Notes under the pieces: model-generated
Database searches by the model: none
Seen by the model: the letters and a program-made list of their open reading frames with translations, nothing else
What the model was told of the DNA's origin: nothing
Made by a program: the position numbers and the translations under genes
Shown here: piece after piece, positions 34,724 through 41,779 of the stretch
Position numbering within the stretch: position 1 is the stretch's first letter
How the letters are laid out: each line of letters opens with the position of its first letter
Source: Ardenticatenales bacterium
Lineage (GTDB): Bacteria > Chloroflexota > Anaerolineae > Ardenticatenales > Ardenticatenaceae
Length of the DNA stretch: 64,000 nt
NCBI GenBank assembly: GCA_020634795.1
Contig: JACKAZ010000003.1
Span: 310,001-374,000, forward strand
Reading direction: 5' to 3'

Positions 34724-35137
34724 CTACACGGCCTCGCCATTCAGCACGATCTGATGGCTGATTGGCATCGCGGGATCGAGCGAATCGGAGACGGAGCAAT
34801 ATTTCTGGATGGAGAGCGAGACGGCCCGCTCCGCCTGCTCCGCTGACAGCCCCTCGGCCTCGATCTCGAAGCGCAGGTGGAGGCTGACGAAGCGGGCGGG
34901 AATGGCATCGGCCCGTTCGCCGCTGGCGACAACGTGGAGCCGAGTCAGTCGCTTGCGCTGCTTCTGGATGATCTCGACGACATCGACCGAGGCGCAGCTT
35001 GAGACGGCGAGCAGCAGCAGGTCAACCGGCCGTGTGCCGATATCGTTGCCACTGGAGATAACGACAGGGTTGTTGTCGCTGCCGGTGCCCAGGTAGCGTT
35101 GCTTTTCGATCCAAGTGAGTTCGGTTTGGTTGGCCAT
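34724..35137 (-). CDS. OsmC/Ohr-family peroxiredoxin-like protein
   Basis: A 137-residue OsmC-like protein. The two redox Cys are present: Cys48 in LLLAVSSCASVDVVEIIQKQR and Cys114 in QKYCSVSDSL. These proteins reduce organic hydroperoxides with thiols. The length and the early SGNDIGTRPVDLLL match the YhfA subgroup rather than OhrA. The gene lies downstream of the MFS transporter gene on the same strand with about 90 bp between them. Confidence 0.88.
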   Translation of the reverse strand: MANQTELTWIEKQRYLGTGSDNNPVVISSGNDIGTRPVDLLLLAVSSCASVDVVEIIQKQRKRLTRLHVVASGERADAIPARFVSLHLRFEIEAEGLSAEQAERAVSLSIQKYCSVSDSLDPAMPISHQIVLNGEAV

Positions 35138-35336
35138 GTTATTTTTCCTTCTATGGAGTGAATGTTGTCTGCGACGGACTGGGCCGCCGACTGGATTTTA
35201 GTTGTTCGTCGGGAAGCTGTCATACGCGCGGGGTATCCTGTTCGTTCCGCAACGTCACCCTTCGGGCTGCTGTCCAACACAGGATGGCCCCGCCATTCAT
35301 TCCCCCACACGTTTGTTGCGCCTTTGGACGACCCCC

Positions 35337-35807
35337 TCACTCGCCAGCCCATTCGTATAGCACATCCGGCAGTCCCTCCTCATTATCACTGCCGTCCCCC
35401 GTCCTGATCACGATGAAACCGTGCCGTTCATAGAAACGGCAGGCGCCGACATTGACGCGGAAGGTGTAGAGACGTAGGGGCGGGCCGTACCGCGCTTTGG
35501 CGCTCGCCACAAAACGGCTGCCGATCCCCCGCCCGGTCATGGCGGGGTCAAGGTAGAGTTGATCGATCCAACCGACCCCGTCCGCGCGGCTGAGCGCCAT
35601 CATGCCAACTAATCGCTTTCCGAGTTCTGCTACTTCAACATCGCTTTCGGGCAACAGCCGATGGCTGATCCAGCGGCGCACATCCTCATCGTCGTGCACC
35701 AGCGGAATGGTGGGTTCCAAGCGCTTACGGGCGGCCAAGTACAGCTCAGCGATGGCAACCGCATCCTCAGGGGTCGCCACTCGCAACACGATTTGCATAG
35801 GCGCCAT
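35337..35807 (-). CDS. GNAT N-acetyltransferase
   Basis: A 156-residue GNAT protein. The acetyl-CoA motif is DPAMTGRGIGSRFVASAKA, preceded by WIDQLYLDP and followed by CRFYERHGFIVI. The acceptor is unknown. Its start overlaps the stop of the upstream GNAT gene as TAATG (35809-35805), so both are coupled. An ATG three codons further in is also possible. The tandem pair may have arisen by duplication, though the two share little sequence outside the fold. Confidence 0.85.
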   Translation of the reverse strand: MAPMQIVLRVATPEDAVAIAELYLAARKRLEPTIPLVHDDEDVRRWISHRLLPESDVEVAELGKRLVGMMALSRADGVGWIDQLYLDPAMTGRGIGSRFVASAKARYGPPLRLYTFRVNVGACRFYERHGFIVIRTGDGSDNEEGLPDVLYEWAGE

Positions 35808-36289
35808 TAGCGTGCCTGCCCCTCTTGTAAAGTGAGTTTCAGCCCCTCGTGCGAGGCGACGAAGCCCAACCGTTCATAAAAGCGGTGCGCATCGGGCCGC
35901 GCCTTGTCGGTGGTGAGCTGCACCAGCCCACAGCCAGCGTCGCGGGCCCGCGCCATGGCCCACGCCAAGAGCGCCTGCCCGACCCCCTGCGAACGGGCCG
36001 ACCGTGCCACCCGCACCCCCTCGATCTGTGCGCGCCACATCCCGCAGCGGGACAGGTTGGGGATCAGCGTCAGTTGCAGCATCGCCACGATCGCTCCGTC
36101 GCGTTCGGCGACGATCAATTCATTGTTAGGGTCGCGGTCAATCGCGGCAAAGGCGCGGCGATACCGGGCGTCCAACGGCATTGCCGCGCATTCCCGCGTG
36201 GCGCCGAGCGGATCGTCGGTCAACATCGCCACCAAACGTGGCAAATCGCTGATCGTGGCAGCACGGAACTGTAACGCAGAGTCGTCCAT
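35807..36289 (-). CDS. GNAT N-acetyltransferase
   Basis: A 160-residue GNAT protein. It has RAATISDLPRLVAMLTDDP at the start, EGVRVARSARSQGVGQALLAWA as the acetyl-CoA loop, and RFYERLGFVASHEGLKL at the end, a pattern near aminoglycoside- or amino-acid-modifying GNATs but not assignable. The ATG at 36289 follows an AAGGAGGAG Shine-Dalgarno; the longer frame upstream is not supported. It is the first gene of a two-gene GNAT operon. Confidence 0.86.
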   Translation of the reverse strand: MDDSALQFRAATISDLPRLVAMLTDDPLGATRECAAMPLDARYRRAFAAIDRDPNNELIVAERDGAIVAMLQLTLIPNLSRCGMWRAQIEGVRVARSARSQGVGQALLAWAMARARDAGCGLVQLTTDKARPDAHRFYERLGFVASHEGLKLTLQEGQAR

Positions 36290-36713
36290 CGAACTCCTCC
36301 TTCTCTCGGATGAGGGGAGAGTATGACAGAGGGCGGGGAGAATAGCGAAGGGGGAGCTGTTGGCGATGGTCACCCCGCGCGGCCTTCGTGAATCGTGGTT
36401 CGAAGCAATGCACTATCGAAGCGAGCCACCCCCGGATCGCAAGGGAGAACAAGGCAGGCCGCCTGCCTTTCTCAAGGCGCCACAGGGTTACGCAGCCGCC
36501 CGGGGCAGAATCCACGAGAGTCTGGATGCCAGCACCGAAGAGGCTGAGGGCACGGGAAGCTCATCAGTGAGGCTACTCTGGGGCAGCCCCTGGGGGTCGT
36601 CACGTCAGACGCCACACATCACGGGCCGATAAAAGGCAGCAAACGCTTGGGGCGCACCACCCGTACGTACACCCAAGTTACTCCTTTTGGTTGACTGTAA
36701 CTATACTTCGTGG
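36290..36713. other. Divergent intergenic region with repeat copy and hairpin
   Basis: About 420 bp separate the GNAT pair and the lipoprotein gene. A 7-bp stem with a 5-nt loop (AAGGCAG/CTGCCTT, 36451-36469) and an inverted copy of the dispersed repeat (36622-36665) are present. I see no reliable gene. Confidence 0.5.
36622..36665 (-). repeat. Dispersed intergenic repeat, copy B (inverted)
   Basis: On the minus strand this reads GTGCGCCCCAAGCGTTTGC then TGCCTTTTATCGGCCCG, matching copies A (11926-11969) and C (41009-41050). Confidence 0.6.
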
Positions 36714-37439
36714 ATGAACCGAATTCGGCCATGCCCCCGGCCCTTGCTGTTGATGATGTTGGGACTTTTGCCGCTAATCGTGGGTTGTGGGCCTCTTCGT
36801 CACCCCGATCCGGTCATCAAAGTCGGGCTGCTGGCGCCGTTAGACGGTGCGCGTCGCTTGCAGGGCAATCATCTGCTGCCCGCAGTGCGTGCCGCCACAC
36901 CCGCACAGGTACAGGGTCGGCGGATCGAGTGGGTGATCTTGGATACGCAGGGTGAGCCGGATATTGCAGCGCAGCGAGCGCAAGAGCTGCTGGCCGATCC
37001 GGCGGTGATTGGCGTTGTCGGCCCGCTCTTACCCAGTGAGGTGGAAGCGGTTGCTCCGGTGGTCGCGGGCAAGATTGCTTGGTGGCCGCTGGCGCCCGAT
37101 GGCGAGGCGGGCGTGACGGCGTGGTTGGGGGAGCCGTTGGCCGCAGACGCGGGCGGCTGGGGCAGCAGCGCGTGGTTAGCGCTGCGGCGCGGCGAGATCT
37201 CGGCCTACTACGCGCCGAGACTACCTGCTGACTTAGGCGATTTCGCCCCCCTAGGGGGTGCGCAACCGTGGCCCCAAGATTGGCTGGCGTGGCAGGCGAC
37301 CCAAAACGCTTTCACGTCGATGGAGCAGGCGTCGGCGCTGACAAGAAGCGCGGTGATGGGGGTGGCAACGCCGCCCCGATTCGGCGAAGCAACCCGCTAC
37401 TTGAGCACGGATGGACAATTCCCCGGACAGCCTCAATAA
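36714..37439 (+). CDS. Lipoprotein with type-1 periplasmic-binding-protein-like fold
   Basis: A 241-residue lipoprotein. MNRIRPCPRPLLLMMLGLLPLIVGC is a signal peptide with a lipobox (IVGC), followed by an ABC-transport-like receptor segment: IKVGLLAPLDGARRLQGNHLL, EWVILDTQGEPDIAAQRAQELL and VIGVVGPLLPSEVEAVAPVV. These are the first-lobe motifs of Leu/Ile/Val-binding proteins. The protein is much shorter than a full two-lobe receptor (about 380 residues), so it is either a reduced form or degenerate. No ABC permease is adjacent. The DUF5679 gene follows after 35 bp. Confidence 0.75.
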   Translation: MNRIRPCPRPLLLMMLGLLPLIVGCGPLRHPDPVIKVGLLAPLDGARRLQGNHLLPAVRAATPAQVQGRRIEWVILDTQGEPDIAAQRAQELLADPAVIGVVGPLLPSEVEAVAPVVAGKIAWWPLAPDGEAGVTAWLGEPLAADAGGWGSSAWLALRRGEISAYYAPRLPADLGDFAPLGGAQPWPQDWLAWQATQNAFTSMEQASALTRSAVMGVATPPRFGEATRYLSTDGQFPGQPQ

Positions 37440-37474
37440 GGGCATTCCGGTGGGGAGGGGGATAGACGCGACGG

Positions 37475-37945
37475 ATGGGAACCGTGATCTTACCGTTGTT
37501 CACCGCACTGGCAATCGCCCTATGGGGCATTCTTTGGTACCGTGAAGAACAGAGCGAACGTGGCCATCTGTCGATCAGTCAAGTCAAGGCACGCCTGCAA
37601 CCCCAGACCCTTTCGCCTACCGAACTGGAATCACTTTTGATTCCTAGGGAGATGATCCGCGATTTCGACAGCCCCTTCGATGCCGAAGCCACCCCCGAGG
37701 CGCTGCCTTACCCGCAGAACCCCGTGCCGCTGAACGATGATCGTGCCGGTGCGATTGAGACACCTACCGAGGAGGCCGGGGAGACGCTGATGGGCTACTG
37801 CGTCCGCTGCCGCGCCAAACGCTTCTTAGTAAGGACGGAGATCACCACGACCCGCAACGGGCGACCCGCCGTGCGCGGCGAATGTGCCATCTGTGGCGCG
37901 GGAATGTTGGTCTTTTCGGTCAGTGACAAACAGAGAGACGGCTGA
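37475..37945 (+). CDS. Membrane-anchored DUF5679 zinc-ribbon protein
   Basis: A 156-residue protein with one N-terminal helix (ILPLFTALAIALWGILWY), a charged linker and a C-terminal DUF5679 zinc ribbon. YCVRCRAKR and GECAICGAG give two CxxC pairs, with NGRPAVRG between them. The family's role is unknown; free-standing DUF5679 proteins are short and cytoplasmic. The lipoprotein gene 35 bp upstream is probably cotranscribed. Confidence 0.78.
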   Translation: MGTVILPLFTALAIALWGILWYREEQSERGHLSISQVKARLQPQTLSPTELESLLIPREMIRDFDSPFDAEATPEALPYPQNPVPLNDDRAGAIETPTEEAGETLMGYCVRCRAKRFLVRTEITTTRNGRPAVRGECAICGAGMLVFSVSDKQRDG

Positions 37946-38055
37946 GATGATTGGTCCGCTCCTCTGTTGATTTGATCTGAGCAGCAGAAGGAGCGGCTGC
38001 TGCGCCAGTTCGAAAGCGCGCGACAATAACTTGAAATCAGTAACAACGAGCGAAC

Positions 38056-40107
38056 ATGAAGCAGCTACGAATATCCCCGCGAGAGACGGTAGATTACCGT
38101 TACGATCCCACGGAAGACCGCCTTGAGATTAGATTTTCCGACGCCTCGACCCCCACCGCGCCAGAGGCCGTGCCCCATGCCCCACATGTGACATTGCAGC
38201 GCGACACGGAGAGTGGCGCGGTGTCCGCGCTCCGCGTGGACGGTGTTCAGCAACTGATATTGGAGCGATTGGTCACCGATCTGATCTTTGAACTGCGCCC
38301 CATGCTCAGCCCTCCCGTCCCCGCGCCCGCAGCGTCGCCGCGTGAAAGCGTGGCCGCACCCACAGAACCCGTGGCCGAGGCAACGCCGAGTGAAGCGGAG
38401 AGCGCCGCCAGCGACCGTGTACCCGCACCGTTGGGCGACGATGTCGAGGCAACGGCGCAAAGCGCGGAGCAAGCCGACGCCAAGCTCGGTGACCAGGACG
38501 TTGAGCACGGCGCTGCGCTGCACAACGAAGAGGCCGAGCATGGGCCGCGCCCCAAACGCCGCCGACGGCGCGGTGGCAGACGGCGACGAAAGCAGCGCCA
38601 AGAGACCCCAGCCACGGACGAGCCGTCCGACGCTGCTTCGAACGACGGGGACGATGACGCCCGCGCCGTGCAGAGCGCCGACACCGACGAAGCGACGCCC
38701 ACCGCAGCCGACCGCAGCGAAACGAAGACGGACGCCGCTTCGTCGCGGCGTCGGACGCGGCGTGGACGCAAGGGCAATCGAGGGCAAGAGGCGGAAGAGG
38801 AGCCATCGGCGCGAGATGAGCCACTCCCTGCCGACCGCAGCGCCCCGATCGAGGGGCTGGATGCCCCTGAAAGCTTTGCCTTTATGGGGCTGCACCCCAA
38901 TATCGGCCAAGTGATTACCGTCCTCGATTTTACCGAGCCGACACCGATCCAGCGCCGTGCCGTGCCAGAGGCGATGGCGGGCCGCGATATCATCGGTCTG
39001 TCGCAGACCGGCACCGGCAAGACGCTGGCCTTCCTTGTGCCTGCGCTGCACAAACTGGTGACCGAGGGCAATCGCCGCCACCAGCCGCGCGTCTTGGTGC
39101 TGACCCCGACCCGCGAGCTTGCGGTGCAGGTGGCCGACGAAGCCAACACGCTTGCCATGCACACCGATCTGCGCGTCGCCACGCTTTACGGCGGGGCGCC
39201 GATGGGCAAGCAGATCCGCGAGTTGAAGCGTGGCGCTGACCTGATCGTGGCGACCCCCGGCCGGCTGATGGATCATATGCGCCGCCGCAACGTGACGCTC
39301 GATACGGTCGATTATTTGGTGTTGGACGAGGCGGATCGCATGTTGGACATGGGCTTTTTGCCGGATGTACGCACCATTTTGCGCGATTTGCCGCGCGAAC
39401 GGCAAACGCTCTTTTTCTCCGCCACCATGCCGCCGCCCATCGAATCACTGTCGCTGGAAATGCAGCGCGAGCCGGTGTTGGTGGAGGTGGCCCGTCAGAA
39501 GCCCGCAGAAGGGATCGAACAACTGCTCTTCCCCGTCGAACGCCATCTGAAGCTCGATCTGCTGCTCCATCTGCTGCGGCGTGACGCGGCGATGGGACGG
39601 GTGCTGGTTTTTACCGAGACCAAATCCGAGGCCGATATCGTGGGCCGCAAGTTGAAGGAGCAGGGGGTCAACGTCGAGGTGATGCACGGCGACCTGAACC
39701 AGCGTCAGCGGGAGCGTGCTTTGTCGAGCCTAGCCGATGGCACGGCCCGCATCCTTGTGGCAACGAACGTCGCCGCACGCGGCTTGGACATCGACGGCAT
39801 CACCCACATCGTCAACTACGATGTGCCGCAGGGGGTCGACGAATATGTCCATCGCATCGGTCGCACCGCGCGGGCCGACGCCAAGGGCCATGCCTTCACC
39901 TTTGCCACCACCGCCGATGAGGGCATGGTGAAGCGCATCGAAGGGGCACTGGAAAAAGCGTTGCCGCGCCAGAGGGTCGAAGAATTCGATTACGATGTAG
40001 AAACCCCGTCCTGGGCCAAACCCTCCGCCGAAGAAATCACCGCGCTGCTGACCAAGCCCGCCACCCTCGGCGACCGCTTCAAATCGATGATGGGGCGGCG
40101 ACGGTAG
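38056..40107 (+). CDS. DEAD-box RNA helicase with DUF2283-like head
   Basis: A 683-residue protein. Residues 1-80 resemble DUF2283 (YRYDPTEDRLEIRFSD). Residues about 85-260 are low-complexity Ala/Glu/Asp, with a basic block PKRRRRRGGRRRRKQR that could bind RNA. The helicase core follows: Q motif PTPIQRRAVP, walker A SQTGTGKT, PTRELAVQV, DEAD box VLDEADRMLDMGF, SAT FSATMP, and ARGLDIDGITHIVNYDVPQ with HRIGRTARA. It is closest to RhlE-type helicases, which remodel RNA in cold adaptation and ribosome assembly. The DUF2283-like head is unusual in this family. A terminator lies about 275 bp downstream. Confidence 0.9.
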   Translation: MKQLRISPRETVDYRYDPTEDRLEIRFSDASTPTAPEAVPHAPHVTLQRDTESGAVSALRVDGVQQLILERLVTDLIFELRPMLSPPVPAPAASPRESVAAPTEPVAEATPSEAESAASDRVPAPLGDDVEATAQSAEQADAKLGDQDVEHGAALHNEEAEHGPRPKRRRRRGGRRRRKQRQETPATDEPSDAASNDGDDDARAVQSADTDEATPTAADRSETKTDAASSRRRTRRGRKGNRGQEAEEEPSARDEPLPADRSAPIEGLDAPESFAFMGLHPNIGQVITVLDFTEPTPIQRRAVPEAMAGRDIIGLSQTGTGKTLAFLVPALHKLVTEGNRRHQPRVLVLTPTRELAVQVADEANTLAMHTDLRVATLYGGAPMGKQIRELKRGADLIVATPGRLMDHMRRRNVTLDTVDYLVLDEADRMLDMGFLPDVRTILRDLPRERQTLFFSATMPPPIESLSLEMQREPVLVEVARQKPAEGIEQLLFPVERHLKLDLLLHLLRRDAAMGRVLVFTETKSEADIVGRKLKEQGVNVEVMHGDLNQRQRERALSSLADGTARILVATNVAARGLDIDGITHIVNYDVPQGVDEYVHRIGRTARADAKGHAFTFATTADEGMVKRIEGALEKALPRQRVEEFDYDVETPSWAKPSAEEITALLTKPATLGDRFKSMMGRRR

Positions 40108-40437
40108 GAAGGGAGGCCCAGCCTTGTGGCGCTCGTCGGGTCGAAAATGGGATGACTGACGGCGCCGTGGCGAATGGAGTCGTCATGGCCGTCGCGCACC
40201 ACCGATGATGAAAGTGGCACGTGACGACGTGGCGCTGTACGGGTGTGGGGAATGGCAAAGCAATGAATTATCAAGGGCAATGCCCTGTTCCGATTCGCTA
40301 TTCGCCATGGTGTGGTTGTAGCGATCGACCACTAGACAACGCGACGACGCTATGCCACTCGCTTAATTTCAGGCCAGAATGGGAAGGCGCTCATTAAGAG
40401 CGCCTTCCAGATTTTGTTCTGCTATTCGGATCAGCGG
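40108..40437. other. Convergent intergenic region ending in a terminator
   Basis: About 330 bp lie between the helicase and the SixA-like gene. Apart from the terminator at 40382-40408 nothing recognisable was seen. Confidence 0.5.
40382..40408. terminator. Perfect 11-bp hairpin terminator
   Basis: GGAAGGCGCTC (40382-40392) pairs with GAGCGCCTTCC (40398-40408) around the loop ATTAA and is followed by AGATTTTGTT. It suits a plus-strand terminator for the helicase and, read from the other strand, one for the SixA-like gene whose stop is 30 bp away. Confidence 0.82.
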
Positions 40438-40929
40438 CTAATCTAACTCGCGCGGGAGCCAGAGCGCTTCCAGCTTGCCCGCGCTGTGGATCGAGAGCGC
40501 GCGCCAATCGTCGATGTCGAAGGTGATGACGGCGAGGGAAGCGGTCGGCATATGCTCATCGTCGCCGGTGAGCATCGCCTTCAGATACGTCATGCCCGGG
40601 TTGTGGCCGATCAGCATCAGGCGGTCGATCTGTGGCTTCGTTTTCTCCGCCACGGCGACGTATTGCTCTGGATCGGCCATGTAGAGCGAGCGGTTATAGC
40701 GCACTTCCCCCTCGTAGCCACAGCTCTCGGCCACCAGCTCTGCCGTCTGACGTGCCCGCGCGGCGGTTGAGCTGATGATCAACTCTGGTACCAATTCCTC
40801 ATCGACCAGCAATTGACCCATCACAGGGGCCGCCTGCTCTCCCCGTTTCGCCAACGGGCGATCATGATCCCACAAGCGTGGCTGTTTGTGGCTCGATTTG
40901 GCATGGCGCAGTAATAGCAGCGTTTTCAC
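40438..40929 (-). CDS. SixA-like histidine phosphatase
   Basis: A 163-residue histidine-phosphatase family protein. The RHAKSS motif near the start gives the catalytic His9, and LMLIGHNPGMTYL gives the second His. Short SixA enzymes dephosphorylate phosphohistidine on signalling proteins. The GTG at 40929 is chosen because it puts KTLLLLRHAK at the N-terminus as in SixA; a longer frame adds Cys-rich residues with no family support. It stands alone. Confidence 0.85.
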   Translation of the reverse strand: MKTLLLLRHAKSSHKQPRLWDHDRPLAKRGEQAAPVMGQLLVDEELVPELIISSTAARARQTAELVAESCGYEGEVRYNRSLYMADPEQYVAVAEKTKPQIDRLMLIGHNPGMTYLKAMLTGDDEHMPTASLAVITFDIDDWRALSIHSAGKLEALWLPRELD

Positions 40930-41317
40930 AAGGCTCTCTCTCTTCGAACAGCGAACGATGCCAGAGTTTGGCGTAGATTCGCAGGGTTGGCAAGTCACAG
41001 GGTGTCGGCACGAGGGGTGCGCCCCAAGCGTATGCCGCCTTCTACCGCGCGTGACGTGTGAAGCCTGCCCTGAGCAAAGTCGAAGGCTGTGCTGTATCCA
41101 ACAAGGACTACCCTATTTCTCTCCGCCATGCTCTGTTGGACGCCCCCTAGCTTCCGCCCCGCCCTGCGCCTTCGAACGGTCGTCCCTCACCGCCCGTGCA
41201 AAAATCATAGCCGACGGCGTTACTTGATATTGTGCAGTGACTGTTCAAATTCATGGCGCGCCACAACAGTGAGCTGCCCACGTTTCCTTCCTATTCATGG
41301 CGGACAGGAGGTCCCGC
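40930..41317. other. Divergent intergenic region with repeat copy C
   Basis: About 390 bp between the SixA-like gene and the operon at 41318. It holds a copy of the dispersed repeat (41009-41050) and otherwise no gene-like signal; short frames have no domain. A strong AGGAGG at 41306-41311 serves the next gene. Confidence 0.5.
41009..41050 (+). repeat. Dispersed intergenic repeat, copy C
   Basis: GTGCGCCCCAAGCGTATGC followed by CGCCTTCTACCG is the third copy of the element at 11926 and 36622. Confidence 0.6.
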
Positions 41318-41779
41318 ATGAGCAGTAGATATGATTCTGAGGAACGGCAAACATCCCCATCTCGCAATTCCATCCGACTGACGTTTCGTGTGGCCGACGG
41401 TGAGGTGGCGCTCGTCTCAAAAGAGCGGCTCCGTATGATCACGCCCCCTTCCGTCGGCGAGCGGCCCGAAATTGGCACGAATGGCGGCTATTGGGTGGAA
41501 CTCCGCAACGGTCAGGACGAGGTGATTTTCCACCGCGTGCTCACCGCACCCCTTCTCCATTCGGTCGAACTTTTCGCGCCAGACGGCACCATTGAGCGCG
41601 CCTTTGGCGAGAGCGCCGAAAGTCGCTTCGAGGTCCTGATCCCCGACCGTGACGATGGGCGCTCTATCGCACTGATCGGCGAATCGTTGACCCCGTCCAA
41701 GTCGTCACGCAAGAAAGCGGCGGAAACGCGCGAACTTGCCCAATTTTCACTCGTCGATGATGAGAAAGAGAGCGAATAA
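41318..41779 (+). CDS. Small hypothetical protein coupled to the M64/VWA gene
   Basis: A 153-residue protein with no signal peptide or helix. It has a charged N-terminus, a beta-rich middle (ALVSKERLRMITPPSVGE) and the phrase SVELFAPDGTIERAFGESAESRFEVL. The next protein contains a similar ELRLEAPDGTIIDAGTGANSRFVL, so both carry a related beta-sandwich segment. The tail is Lys/Glu-rich. AGGAGG lies 6 bp before the ATG. The stop overlaps the next ATG as TAATG, so the two are made together and may form a complex. I do not recognise the family. Confidence 0.65.
   Translation: MSSRYDSEERQTSPSRNSIRLTFRVADGEVALVSKERLRMITPPSVGERPEIGTNGGYWVELRNGQDEVIFHRVLTAPLLHSVELFAPDGTIERAFGESAESRFEVLIPDRDDGRSIALIGESLTPSKSSRKKAAETRELAQFSLVDDEKESE

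Noticed and set aside
36540..36600. Hammerhead-like CTGATGAG on the minus strand
   Set aside because: The required GAAA partner and the three stems are missing.
36540..36640. Possible M-box (magnesium) riboswitch: GTGAGGCT and GACGCCA at M-box-like spacing
   Set aside because: The conserved bases between and after these words do not match. The downstream gene is not a magnesium transporter, and part of the stretch belongs to the dispersed repeat copy B.
38065..39405. Long minus-strand ORF opposite the DEAD-box helicase
   Set aside because: Its sequence is Arg/His/Gly-rich noise from the antisense of a high-GC gene; the helicase motifs are unequivocal.
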